From NCBI RefSeq assembly GCF_039839785.1, contig NZ_JBDOQT010000002.1, positions 1 to 64,000 on the forward strand: 64,000 nucleotides of DNA. Reading direction: 5' to 3'. The notes under the pieces were generated by a model. The model saw only the letters and a program-made list of their open reading frames with translations. It searched no databases and was not told the origin of the DNA. Position numbers and translations under genes: made by a program. This document shows positions 33,709 through 41,824 of this stretch, one piece after another. Each line of letters opens with the position of its first letter. The stretch's first letter is position 1. This stretch comes from Pelagibius sp. CAU 1746. GTDB lineage: Bacteria; Pseudomonadota; Alphaproteobacteria; Kiloniellales; Kiloniellaceae.

Positions 33709-35262
33709 TCACGCCGCCTCGGCACCTCCTTCCGACGTGCGGCGCGCCACAAAGTCGTCCACCGCCTCGCGGATCGCCGGGTCCAGCGGCGGCTGTGTGT
33801 AATCCGCCAGAACCTGCTTGTAGAGCCGGTTGGCGCGCTGCGTCGCGGTCTCGCAACCGGCCTCCTGCCAAGTCTCGAAGTTGCGCCAGTCGGAGAGGAT
33901 TGGGCTGTAGAAGGCGCTCTCGTAACGTTCCAGCGTGTGCGCCGCGCCGAAGAAATGGCCGCCGGGGCCGACCTCGCGGATGGCCTCCAGACCGATGGCC
34001 TCCTCGCTCACCTCCAGCGGCGTCATGACCTCGCCCATCATCTGCAGCATCTCGGCATCCAGAACGAACTTCTCGAAGGACGCACAGAGCCCGCCCTCAA
34101 GCCAGCCGGCGCCGTGCATGATGAAGTTGGCCTGGCCCATCAGCGCGCCCCAGATCGACATCTGCGATTCGTAAGCCGCCTGCGCGTCGACGCAGTTGGC
34201 AGCGTTGACGTTGGAGGAGCGGTAAGGCATGCCGATGTGGCGCGCGAGCTGCCCGCCGGCGATAGCCGCGCGGGTGTATTCCGGCGTCCCGAACGCGGGC
34301 GCGCCGGACTTCATGTCGACGTTGGAGGTGAAACCGCCGTAGATCACCGGCGCACCGGGGTTGACCATCTGCGCGAAAGCGAGCCCGGCCATGGCCTCGG
34401 CATGCTGCTGGGCCAGCGCCCCCGCCAAGGTCGCCGGGCTCATGGCGCCGGACAGCGTGAAGGGCGTGATCGCCACCACCTGGTTGCGCCGCGCCATCTC
34501 GATCACCCCCTCGATCATCGGTCCGTCGAGGCGCAGCGGCGAGGAGGTGTTGACGATGGTGAAGAGACGCGGCGCTTCGGCCAGTTCGCTCTCCGACAGG
34601 CCGAACCCCAGGCGCACGATCTCCAGGGCATCCAGAATACGCGTGCGGCCCAGGGAGTATGCGTGAAAAGCCTTGTCGGTCAGGACGATACAATCCCGGA
34701 TGGCATCCAGGTGACGGGTCGCCGGATGCAGGTCCACGGGTTCGACGGGATAGCCGGCAATGAAGTGAACGATATTGAAAGCCTGGGTCAGGCGCAGGAA
34801 ATTCCGGTAGTCGTGCTGGTTTCCGGGACGGCGGCCAGCGTCCAGGTCCGAGGCGTTGGGCGCCGAGGCGACGGAACCAAAGGCAACGTGCCGTCCGCCG
34901 ATAGCAAGATCGTGTTCGGGGTTGCGGGCATGCAGGGTGAACTGTGCGGGGGCATGGGCGAGGACCTCTTTCACCAGGCCGCGGTCGAAGCGCACCCGCT
35001 CGCTGCCGGGCTCCACCTCGGCGCCGGCCTTGGAGAGAATCTCCAGCGCCTCGGGGTGCAGAAAGTCCATGCCGACGTCTTCCAGGATGCGAAAGGCCGC
35101 ATCGCCGATCATCTCGATCTGCTCGGGAGAAAGCACCTCGAGCGGCTGGTAGGGGTTCTCCAGCGACCGCCAGGGCGGCTGCCGCAACCCAGTCTGGCCG
35201 CGCCCCCCGCCTCTGGCTCCTGCCCCTTGCCGCGCCCGCCGGCGTCCCGCTTCCCTCGCCAT
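33709..35262 (-). CDS. MttB/MtgB-family methylamine methyltransferase homologue (copy 1)
   Basis: Protein of 517 residues of the trimethylamine methyltransferase family (PF06253). Non-pyrrolysine members such as MtgB demethylate glycine betaine or other quaternary amines onto a corrinoid protein. The frame runs through without an in-frame amber, so pyrrolysine is not needed. Family segments include LENPYQPLEVLSPEQIEMIG near the start, TPFTLSGAMSPATLAGALAQ near 265 and MHGAGWLEGGLCASFEKFVLD near 385. The first 20 residues are basic and disordered. AAGGAG precedes the ATG at 35262; the longer open frame is rejected. No corrinoid protein or reactivase gene is nearby. It pairs with the EamA gene. 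Confidence 0.85.
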   Translation of the reverse strand: MAREAGRRRARQGAGARGGGRGQTGLRQPPWRSLENPYQPLEVLSPEQIEMIGDAAFRILEDVGMDFLHPEALEILSKAGAEVEPGSERVRFDRGLVKEVLAHAPAQFTLHARNPEHDLAIGGRHVAFGSVASAPNASDLDAGRRPGNQHDYRNFLRLTQAFNIVHFIAGYPVEPVDLHPATRHLDAIRDCIVLTDKAFHAYSLGRTRILDALEIVRLGFGLSESELAEAPRLFTIVNTSSPLRLDGPMIEGVIEMARRNQVVAITPFTLSGAMSPATLAGALAQQHAEAMAGLAFAQMVNPGAPVIYGGFTSNVDMKSGAPAFGTPEYTRAAIAGGQLARHIGMPYRSSNVNAANCVDAQAAYESQMSIWGALMGQANFIMHGAGWLEGGLCASFEKFVLDAEMLQMMGEVMTPLEVSEEAIGLEAIREVGPGGHFFGAAHTLERYESAFYSPILSDWRNFETWQEAGCETATQRANRLYKQVLADYTQPPLDPAIREAVDDFVARRTSEGGAEAA

Positions 35263-35388
35263 CCTGTCTCCTTCCACGGCCGTTTTCGGCTGTATTTTCC
35301 GGTTCAGGCTGAAGGATAGGAGCAAGAGAGTCTCTTGCATATACGACAGCGTGTGTCGCTGCTGTCTTAGTCGCGCGGCGGCGGAAAG

Positions 35389-35862
35389 CTAAGCCGCCAG
35401 CAGTTCGGCGAGCCGGTCATAACTCTCCGCCGCGCCGTGCTCCATGCCGGAAGCGAGCACCGCGTCACGCGTTTCTCGCGAGGCGTAGCGGATCTTGGCA
35501 AAGAAGACCGTCTTGCCGCCCCGCTCGCTCAGCTCGGTCGTGATCACGGACTCCATCGTCGGCCAGTCATCGAAGGATTCGGTGTGGACAAGATGCCGAG
35601 GCGCATCGATCTCGCGGTATACGCCGCCCCAGCCCATTTCCCCGCCGTCGGGCGTGCTCATGACGTAGCGGTAGGCACCGCCCACCGTAAGATCGATGTC
35701 GCACACTACGAGGCGGCAGCCGCGCGGCCCCATCCAGGCTTTCACCTTGTCCGCCTGTGTGAGGGCAGCGAAGACGGCCTCACGCGGCGCCTCGAAGACG
35801 CGCTCGAAGTGGACATCGCGCGCGCCAACAGCGGTCACCTTCAGTGTTCCGGCGTTCTTCAT
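35389..35862 (-). CDS. SRPBCC/AHSA1-domain protein (operon copy 5)
   Basis: Protein of 157 residues with an AHSA1-type START-like ligand-binding fold. The signature is FEAPREAVFAALTQADKVKA with WMGPRGC (near 21-50), and the closing helix is SGMEHGAAESYDRLAELLA. Here the usual WWGP is WMGP. It is the last of nine genes in the ArsR-headed operon and lies 11 bases after copy 4. Proteins of this group may bind hydrophobic small molecules or act as chaperone-like factors; no function is established here. The ATG at 35862 is used. Confidence 0.85.
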   Translation of the reverse strand: MKNAGTLKVTAVGARDVHFERVFEAPREAVFAALTQADKVKAWMGPRGCRLVVCDIDLTVGGAYRYVMSTPDGGEMGWGGVYREIDAPRHLVHTESFDDWPTMESVITTELSERGGKTVFFAKIRYASRETRDAVLASGMEHGAAESYDRLAELLAA

Positions 35863-35873
35863 CCGAGACTGCC

Positions 35874-36356
35874 TTACAGCGTCGCCGCCAGCGCCGCGAG
35901 CTGATCGGCGCACTGGCCCCAGCCTTCGTGGAAGCCCATCTTCTCGTGCGCTTCGCAGTCCTCCAGGGTCCAGTGGCGCGCCCGTGCGGTGTAACGTGTC
36001 TTGCCGCCATCCTCCTCGAAGGTGACGATCGCGGTGAAAAACGGCTTCTCCGATGGCTCCCAGGCAGACGTATAGGCATCGGTGGTGACGATACGCTCGT
36101 TCTCCACGACCTCCAGATAGACGCCGTCCAGCGGTATGTCCTGTCCTTCCGGACTGCGCATGATGAGAAACGTTGAGCCGCCCGGACGCACGTCCAGTTC
36201 GGCAGCAGTGATCTTATAGGGCAGCGGCGCGAACCACTGCTTCAGCAGTTCGGGCTCCGTCCAGCAGCGGAACAGCTTCTCGCGCGGCACATCGATGAGC
36301 CGGGTCAGCACCAGTTCCCGCTTCGGCGGGAAGTCTGTTTCGGCAACAGAAAGCAT
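35874..36356 (-). CDS. SRPBCC/AHSA1-domain protein (operon copy 4)
   Basis: Protein of 160 residues. LIDVPREKLFRCWTEPELLK and QWFAPLPYKI (near 20-50) give the AHSA1 pattern, RPGGSTFLIMRSPEGQDIP is the central hairpin, and KMGFHEGWGQCADQLAALA is the C-terminal helix. It is one of five divergent paralogues in the same operon. The gap to the GST gene upstream is 88 bases and to copy 5 downstream 11 bases. Confidence 0.87.
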   Translation of the reverse strand: MLSVAETDFPPKRELVLTRLIDVPREKLFRCWTEPELLKQWFAPLPYKITAAELDVRPGGSTFLIMRSPEGQDIPLDGVYLEVVENERIVTTDAYTSAWEPSEKPFFTAIVTFEEDGGKTRYTARARHWTLEDCEAHEKMGFHEGWGQCADQLAALAATL

Positions 36357-36444
36357 CAGGCGGTTCCCCCTTTCATGCCGGCGATGGGCCGACTGCGGCC
36401 CGCCCCCTCAACGTATTGACTGTTTGCTTGTTCGCTGCCGGGCA

Positions 36445-37095
36445 TCAGGCCGCGGCGTTCTCCCGGAACGGCTTCATCTGAGCGTCCAGTGCCCGGACAA
36501 AGGCCGGTCGTTGCGTACACCTTTCCACATAGGCGGCAAGGGCCGGATAACCCGCCAGCGTGCCGAAGTGAGCAAGCTCGCGCAGCGCGGTGCTCATGAT
36601 GATGTCAGCAGCGGAGAAATCCTTCTCGAGATAGTCCTGTGCGGCAAGACGCTGCTGCAAGGGGGAGAGCTTGCGGTCCAGAGTCTCCTCCAGCTCCTTG
36701 CGATGCTTCTTCGCCCATTCCTCGCCGGCACCTTCGCCATCGAAGAAGATGATGTTCCAGGCGAAGGGCTCGACGGAGTTCAGCGCGGCGATCACCCAGG
36801 TCATCACCCGCGCGCGCCCGGCTGCATCGCGCGGGCAGAGGATTTCCGATTTTTCCGCGATGTGCAGCACGATGGCGCCAGACTCGAACATCTCGACCTC
36901 GCCATCCCGATAGGCCGGCACCTGTCCGAACGGCTGCCAGGTGCGATACTCCTCCGAATCCTTGTCCTCCATTCCAAGCAATACGGCCTCATAGGGCAGA
37001 CCAGCCTCCTCCAACGCCCAGCGCACGCGAAGATCCCGGACGAAACCCTGTGCGAACTCGGGCGCCCAGCGAAAGGCGGAAACTTGATTGGTCAT
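36445..37095 (-). CDS. Glutathione S-transferase-family protein
   Basis: Protein of 216 residues. The N-terminal thioredoxin-like domain has RDLRVRWALEEAGLPYEAV, the cis-Pro GQVPAY and the glutathione gamma-Glu-binding FESGAIVLHIAE (Glu-Ser, near 70). The C-terminal helical domain follows (FSAADIIMSTALRELAHFG). Expected activity is conjugation or isomerisation with glutathione. GGGAGA precedes the ATG at 37095. It lies inside the ArsR/SRPBCC operon, which fits a small-molecule detoxification or modification unit. Confidence 0.87.
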   Translation of the reverse strand: MTNQVSAFRWAPEFAQGFVRDLRVRWALEEAGLPYEAVLLGMEDKDSEEYRTWQPFGQVPAYRDGEVEMFESGAIVLHIAEKSEILCPRDAAGRARVMTWVIAALNSVEPFAWNIIFFDGEGAGEEWAKKHRKELEETLDRKLSPLQQRLAAQDYLEKDFSAADIIMSTALRELAHFGTLAGYPALAAYVERCTQRPAFVRALDAQMKPFRENAAA

Positions 37096-37192
37096 GAGAT
37101 GTCTCCCGATCATGAGCCGGCGCAATGGGCGCGGCGCTCCGCGCCCGCCGGGCCGATTGAAAACCTGGCGGCGGCAACGTTCTCCCTTGGCC

Positions 37193-37924
37193 TCAATCCG
37201 CCGCCGAATGACAACAGGAGGCCCCCGCGTCGTCATAGTTGTCGTGCAGCTTCACCCACTCCATGATGGCGTTGGGTTCGTTGCGGCCCTTGGGCACCAT
37301 ATCCAGAAACCCAAACGCGCCAAGCAACTGCTCGCAGCCGCGGGCATAGGACGAGTAGGTATGGAACACTTCGCCGGCTTCGTTCTTTGCGAAGACGCTG
37401 CACCCCGGAAGCTCGTCGATACCCGGATCGATGGTGCGATAGTTGTAGACCGCCTCGCCCTTCTTCAACTCCTCGTCGGTGAAAGAAACGTTGAAATCGT
37501 AGTTGAAGCTGTTCCGGTTCGAGGAGACCCATTGAAACCGCCATCCCATGCGATCCTTGAAGGCCTCGATCTCGCCGATGGGTGCGCGCGACACGGCTGC
37601 GAAGGAAAGGTCCGCGTGCTCGAAGTGCTGACGCGCGGAGTCGACATGGTCGGCCATGAAGGCGCAGCCGGAGCAGCCCTCGGCCCAACCCGGGCCGAGC
37701 ATGAAGTGCTGCACCAAGAGCTGACTGCGTCCCTGGAACAGATCGGCCAGCGCGACAGGCCCCTTCGGACCATCGAAAACGTAGTCCGTCTTGACCGCGA
37801 CCCAAGGCAGGGCACGGCGCTGTTCCATGAGCCTGTCGCGTTGCCGGCTCAATTCCTTCTCGGCCTCGAGGTGCGCCTTGCGCGCGGTCAGCCATTCTTC
37901 GCGGGAAACGACTGCGTGTTCCAT
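37193..37924 (-). CDS. DUF899 thioredoxin-like protein
   Basis: Protein of 243 residues. DUF899 proteins have a thioredoxin-like fold of unknown function. Typical segments are REEWLTARKAHLEAEKELSR near 8, LVQHFMLGPGWAEGCSGCAF near 70 with a CxxC, SRAPIGEIEAFKDRMGW and FHTYSSYARGCEQLLGAF. The two Cys of EGCSGCAF suggest redox activity, which is inference. It lies between SRPBCC copy 3 and the GST gene in the operon. Confidence 0.88.
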   Translation of the reverse strand: MEHAVVSREEWLTARKAHLEAEKELSRQRDRLMEQRRALPWVAVKTDYVFDGPKGPVALADLFQGRSQLLVQHFMLGPGWAEGCSGCAFMADHVDSARQHFEHADLSFAAVSRAPIGEIEAFKDRMGWRFQWVSSNRNSFNYDFNVSFTDEELKKGEAVYNYRTIDPGIDELPGCSVFAKNEAGEVFHTYSSYARGCEQLLGAFGFLDMVPKGRNEPNAIMEWVKLHDNYDDAGASCCHSAAD

Positions 37925-37941
37925 CTTTCATTCTCCCTCGG

Positions 37942-38478
37942 TTAAGTATTGCGGGCGCATTCCGGCAGGTAGGCCGCGAGATGTTCGAAGGTCTCGCTCC
38001 AGCCCTTCTCCACTCCGATCTCAATGAGAGCGTCGCGGTGCGCCACCGTCTCGCAGAGCGTATGAATAGTCACGGTGGTCTCGGCGCCATCCTCTTCGAA
38101 GGTGACGGTCACCCGCGAGATCGTCTCGGGCTGGCCGAGACACCCGAAGAACTGATCGAAAACCAGTCGCGCCGGCGGCGAGACTTCCAGATAAGTGCCC
38201 TCTGTCGGGTAGGTCTTCCCGTCGGGTCCCGTCATTTCGATGAGATAGCGGCCGGCCGGTCTGAGATCGATCTCACAGCGCGTCGTGCGAAAACCGTCGG
38301 GCCCCCACCAACGCACCACATGACGGGGTTCCGTCCAGGCCTTGAAGACCAGGGCCCGCGGCGCCGTGAAGCGGCGCGTGATGACGACCTCCAGGTCGGA
38401 AGGCGTCGTCAGTATCACGGCGCCGCCGTCCCCTCGCGGCACGGTCGGTTCCTCGGCGGATTTGCGGCCTGCGGTCAC
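37942..38478 (-). CDS. SRPBCC/AHSA1-domain protein (operon copy 3)
   Basis: Protein of 178 residues starting at a GTG that overlaps the stop of the VOC gene (GTGA). GAGAGGGA lies six bases upstream. The AHSA1 signature is TAPRALVFKAWTEPRHVV plus RWWGPDGF (near 43-68). A 30-residue N-terminal extension is unique among the five copies. The C-terminal helix is IEIGVEKGWSETFEHLAAYL. Copies 1, 2 and 3 are most alike, suggesting recent duplication. Confidence 0.87.
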   Translation of the reverse strand: MTAGRKSAEEPTVPRGDGGAVILTTPSDLEVVITRRFTAPRALVFKAWTEPRHVVRWWGPDGFRTTRCEIDLRPAGRYLIEMTGPDGKTYPTEGTYLEVSPPARLVFDQFFGCLGQPETISRVTVTFEEDGAETTVTIHTLCETVAHRDALIEIGVEKGWSETFEHLAAYLPECARNT

Positions 38479-38900
38479 GCCGAGTCCCTCTCCAACGTGT
38501 GGGCGAAACTCCAGGCGTGGCCATAGGGATCGGCCACCACCGCGAAGCGGTCTCCCCAGAAGGCGTCCTCCGGCGGCATGACCACGACCGCGCCGGCGCC
38601 GGCCGCGCGCTCCACCGCGGCGTCGCAATCGGCGACCCGCAGGTGCAGCGTCACCGCCGTCCCCCCAAAGGTCTTCGGCGAGCCGTCCTTGCCGCCGGAC
38701 CCGCAATGCTCCGGAAAGGCGTCGCGGACGAAGACCCGGCTCCCGCCGAGCTTCATCTCCGAATGCAGCAGGCGCTTGCCATCATCGGCGGGAACCCGCA
38801 TCACCTCTTCGGCGCCCAGGGCCTTCCGGTAGAACTCCAGGGCCGCGGCGGCGTCGTCCACCACGATATGCGGGATCACCGCCTCGATATCCGTGCTCAT
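38475..38900 (-). CDS. VOC-family (PhnB/glyoxalase-like) protein
   Basis: Protein of 141 residues with two vicinal-oxygen-chelate beta-alpha-beta units: IPHIVVDDAAAALEFYRKAL at the start and VTLHLRVADCDAAVERAAGA with DPYGHAWSFAHTLE in the second half. Of the usual metal ligands, His in PHIVV and the late Glu are candidates; metal binding is not certain. It is closest in type to PhnB-like proteins. Its stop overlaps the start of SRPBCC copy 3. Confidence 0.88.
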   Translation of the reverse strand: MSTDIEAVIPHIVVDDAAAALEFYRKALGAEEVMRVPADDGKRLLHSEMKLGGSRVFVRDAFPEHCGSGGKDGSPKTFGGTAVTLHLRVADCDAAVERAAGAGAVVVMPPEDAFWGDRFAVVADPYGHAWSFAHTLERDSA

Positions 38901-38910
38901 CTCATGCTCC

Positions 38911-39402
38911 CTATTGCGAATAGATTGCGTCCACGGTCTCGGCCAGGCGATTCAAGCTCTGGCTCCAACCTTGCTCCATGCCGCTCAGGGCGCCGGAAAC
39001 AGACGGATCGGCCTTCACCACCCGCGCCTCCAGTTGAACGATGGTGCGGTCGCCGTCGTCCACGAAGCTCACGGTGTTGAGAACCTTCAGGCCGGGAACG
39101 CCTTCGGCGTTTTCGAAAGCGGTGGAAAAGAACACCAGGCGCGCAGGCGGATCTACTTCCAGAACCTCGCCGCCCATGGGGTAGACCGCGCCGTCGGGCC
39201 CGGTCATGTCGATGTGGATACGCCCGCCCGGCCTGGCTTCGAACTCGCAGACCGGGTTCGTGAATCCGGCGGGGCCCCACCAGCGGGCGAGGTGCAGCGG
39301 ATCGGTCCAGGCCCGGAAGACCAGCTCACGCGGGGCGTCGAGCTCGCGGTTGAGGGTCAGTGTGTAGCCGACCCCGAGTTGCGTCATTGACAGTGCATCC
39401 AT
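38911..39402 (-). CDS. SRPBCC/AHSA1-domain protein (operon copy 2)
   Basis: Protein of 163 residues. The AHSA1 signature is LDAPRELVFRAWTDPLHLAR and WWGPAGF (near 21-48), the hairpin RPGGRIHIDMTGPDGAVYP, and the C-terminal helix SGMEQGWSQSLNRLAETV. It follows copy 1 by nine bases and precedes the VOC gene by ten, so it is firmly in the operon. Confidence 0.88.
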   Translation of the reverse strand: MDALSMTQLGVGYTLTLNRELDAPRELVFRAWTDPLHLARWWGPAGFTNPVCEFEARPGGRIHIDMTGPDGAVYPMGGEVLEVDPPARLVFFSTAFENAEGVPGLKVLNTVSFVDDGDRTIVQLEARVVKADPSVSGALSGMEQGWSQSLNRLAETVDAIYSQ

Positions 39403-39411
39403 GATTCTCTC

Positions 39412-39891
39412 CTAAAGACCTGCCACGTAGGCGGCGAGGCGCTCCATGCATTCGCTCCAGCCGCCGTTGTGGGCGTCGCGCGCGCTTTCCGATTCAAAGA
39501 CCGCGTGATGCAACGTGAGCTTCGTCTGGGCGCCATCCGCGCCGGCTTCTTCCAGCAGCACCGTCACCAGCGTCTCGTGACCGGCGTGGCCTTCCTCGTC
39601 GACCCAGGCCCAGGTGAAGGAAACCTTCTCCGGTTCCACGATCTCGCGGAAGGCACCGTGCATGCGATGATCGGTTCCTTCCGGTGAACGCATAAGGCAA
39701 CGGAAAGCGCCGCCGGGGCGCAGCTCGACCGTGCAGTCCGGCAGGGTGAAGCCCTTCGGACCCCACCAGCGCACCAGGTGCTCCGGCTGGGTCCAGACCT
39801 TGAACACCAGGGCACGCGGCGCATCCAGCACCCGGGTGATGACCAGGACGCGGTCTTCGGGCTCGCGGGCGAGGTCAGGACTTGCGGCCAC
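39412..39891 (-). CDS. SRPBCC/AHSA1-domain protein (operon copy 1)
   Basis: Protein of 159 residues. The GTG start at 39891 lies inside the end of the ArsR gene (17-base overlap) and has AAGGA seven bases upstream, so translation is coupled to the repressor. The AHSA1 signature is LDAPRALVFKVWTQPEHLVR and WWGPKGF (near 21-48). The closing helix is HNGGWSECMERLAAYVAGL. ArsR-plus-SRPBCC pairs are a widespread arrangement in which the repressor controls the binding protein. Confidence 0.9.
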   Translation of the reverse strand: MAASPDLAREPEDRVLVITRVLDAPRALVFKVWTQPEHLVRWWGPKGFTLPDCTVELRPGGAFRCLMRSPEGTDHRMHGAFREIVEPEKVSFTWAWVDEEGHAGHETLVTVLLEEAGADGAQTKLTLHHAVFESESARDAHNGGWSECMERLAAYVAGL

Positions 39892-40225
39892 GGGGCTTTC
39901 CTTTCATCTGCAACTCGTCAAGGTAACTCTCCAGGCGGTCGAGGCTCTGCTCCCAGAACTGGCGATAGCGCTCCAGCCAGCCGCTCGCGTCCTTCAGGGG
40001 ACCCGCCTCCAGATGACAGGGCCGCCACTGGGCCTCGCGGCCGCGGCTGATCAGCCCGGCGCGCTCCAGCACCTTCAGGTGTTTGGAGACGGCGGGCAGG
40101 CTCATGTCGAAGGGCTCGGCCAACTCGCTCACCGTGGCCTCACCGGAACAGAGCCGCGCCAGGATCGCCCGGCGGGTCGGGTCGGCAAGCGCCGCGAAGG
40201 TCTGGCTGAGAGGGTCGGTCTGCAT
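39875..40225 (-). CDS. ArsR-family repressor heading the SRPBCC operon
   Basis: Winged-helix regulator of 116 residues. FAALADPTRRAILARLCSGE is the ArsR start, and FDMSLPAVSKHLKVLERAGL with ISRGREAQWRPC is the recognition helix and wing (near 40-72). The metal-binding CxC box of classical ArsR is absent; this is the SdpR-like subgroup usually linked to AHSA1 proteins. It is the first of nine genes. A perfect 14-base palindrome lies eight bases before its start codon and is probably its operator. Confidence 0.92.
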   Translation of the reverse strand: MQTDPLSQTFAALADPTRRAILARLCSGEATVSELAEPFDMSLPAVSKHLKVLERAGLISRGREAQWRPCHLEAGPLKDASGWLERYRQFWEQSLDRLESYLDELQMKGKPRGRKS

Positions 40226-40232
40226 TGCTCAA

Positions 40233-40246
40233 TAACCATCTGGTTA
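40233..40246. promoter_or_regulatory. Perfect palindrome, probable ArsR operator
   Basis: TAACCA-TC-TGGTTA is a perfect 6+2+6 palindrome eight bases upstream of the ArsR start codon, in a short AT-rich gap. Position and symmetry fit an autoregulatory repressor site. No second copy is seen in the window. Confidence 0.65.
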
Positions 40247-40305
40247 AATAACTGATGAGTTAAATATAGGAGCCGCCCGCAGGAGTCAAGTGGATCGCTG
40301 ACGGC

Positions 40306-41700
40306 TCAGGCCAGCAGGGTTCTCACGGTTGTCAGATAGGCCGTCTGCACCCGCTCCTCGGCCCGGTGCCTTCCCTCCTGCACCACCCAGCGGCCGCCGA
40401 CCATGACGTCGCGGACGGGGTTGCAGTTGCCGGCGAAGACCACGGCGTCGAGCAGGCGCTTCCTCGGCATCGAGCCCACCTCCGGATGCTCGGGGTCGAG
40501 CACCAGCAGGTCGGCGCGCTTGCCCGCCGCCAGGGCGCCGATGGGCTGGCCCAGCGCCTGGGCGCCGCCGGCCAGGGCCTCGCCGTAGAGACGCTGGCCC
40601 AGCGACGCCTTCGCCCCCTCCCCCGCCAGCACGTTGCGGCGGCGCCAGGCGAGGCGCTGGCCGTACTCGAACCAGCGCAGCTCCTCCAGGGGGCTGACGG
40701 AGATGTGGCTGTCGGAGCCGATGCCCCAGCGCCCGCCGTGGGCGAGATAGTTCTCCGCCGGAAAAAGGCCGTCGCCGAGGTTGGCCTCGGTCGTCGGGCA
40801 GAGGCCGACCACCGCGCCGGAGGCCGCGACCGCCGCCGTCTCCACCGCGTTCATGTGGGTGGCGTGGACCAGGCACCAGCGCTGATCCGGCGGCGCGGTC
40901 TCCATCAGGTGCTCGACCGGGCGCTGACCGCACCAGGCCTCGCAATCCTCCACCTCCTTCATTTGCTCGGCGATGTGGAGGTGGACCGGCGCCGTGGGAT
41001 CCAGGGCGGTCATGCCCTTCACCACCTCATCCAATGTCTCAGGCGTGACCGCGCGCAAAGAGTGCGGCGCGACGCCGACCCGCACCTGCGGGTCTTGCCG
41101 AGAGGCCACCGTAAGGGTCTCGACGATGCGCAGCAAGGTATCGGGATCATTGAAGAAGCGCCGCTGCCCCTCCCCCGCCTTCTGAGCCCCGAAACCGCCG
41201 TAGCCGTAGAGCACCGGCAACTGGGTGATGCCGATGCCCGCGGTCTCCGCTGCGGCCAGGGTGCGCCGCGACATCTCCGCGATGTCGTCGTAGGGTCGGC
41301 CATCTGGCCCGTGGTGCAGGTAGTGGAACTCGCCCACCGCCGTATAACCGGCCTTCAACATCTCGACGTAGAGCTGGGTGGCGATGGCCTCGAGCTGCTC
41401 CGGGGTGATCGACGCGACGAAGCGGTACATGACCTCGCGCCAGGTCCAGAAGGAATCTTCTTTCCCGCCACCCGGTCGCACGTGCTCGGCCAGGCCGGCC
41501 ATGGCGCGTTGGAAGGCATGGCTGTGCAGGTTGGGCATGCCGGGAAGCACCGGACCCTTGGCGATTTCGGCGCCCGCCGGCGCGGCCTCTCCCGGCGTCA
41601 CGCTCAGGAGGCTGCCAGAATCGTCCAGCTCGAAGAGGACGGACTCGGCCCAGCCCTGCGGAAGGAAAGCCTGCGCGGCAAAAAACTTAGGGTTCGCCAT
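40306..41700 (-). CDS. hutF: Formimidoylglutamate deiminase
   Basis: Amidohydrolase-superfamily enzyme of 464 residues. HutF converts N-formimino-L-glutamate to N-formyl-L-glutamate and ammonia, the five-step histidine route that ends with HutG. Metal ligands are His59 and His61 (MPNLHSHAFQRAMAGLAEHV), then His of HLHIAEQ, HATHMN and the Asp of IGSDSHISVSPLEE. The string RSPL/SPLEELRWFEYGQRL is HutF-like. It diverges from hutI, and a probable HutC operator lies between them. Presence of both HutF and HutG in the window agrees with this branch. Confidence 0.95.
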   Translation of the reverse strand: MANPKFFAAQAFLPQGWAESVLFELDDSGSLLSVTPGEAAPAGAEIAKGPVLPGMPNLHSHAFQRAMAGLAEHVRPGGGKEDSFWTWREVMYRFVASITPEQLEAIATQLYVEMLKAGYTAVGEFHYLHHGPDGRPYDDIAEMSRRTLAAAETAGIGITQLPVLYGYGGFGAQKAGEGQRRFFNDPDTLLRIVETLTVASRQDPQVRVGVAPHSLRAVTPETLDEVVKGMTALDPTAPVHLHIAEQMKEVEDCEAWCGQRPVEHLMETAPPDQRWCLVHATHMNAVETAAVAASGAVVGLCPTTEANLGDGLFPAENYLAHGGRWGIGSDSHISVSPLEELRWFEYGQRLAWRRRNVLAGEGAKASLGQRLYGEALAGGAQALGQPIGALAAGKRADLLVLDPEHPEVGSMPRKRLLDAVVFAGNCNPVRDVMVGGRWVVQEGRHRAEERVQTAYLTTVRTLLA

Positions 41701-41767
41701 CGAGTCCTGCTATGAAAATGCGGGTTAGCGGTCTTGCCACATGGGATCCTCGAGGGTAAGGCAACAA

Positions 41768-41783
41768 AGTTGTCTATACAACT
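41768..41783. promoter_or_regulatory. HutC-type operator, hutF/hutI intergenic
   Basis: AGTTGTCTATACAACT differs by one base from the perfect palindrome seen at 49878 and 63866. It sits 68 bases from the hutF start and 41 from the hutI start, so it can control both divergent genes. Confidence 0.8.
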
Positions 41784-41824
41784 CGGGGAGTGAGAGGACC
41801 GCATATGACGGTAGGGCAATAGGT

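Noticed and set aside
33709-35262. Pyrrolysine-containing trimethylamine methyltransferase
   Set aside because: The frame has no in-frame amber codon and no pyl genes are seen, so it is a non-pyrrolysine homologue. The same holds for 60128-61645.
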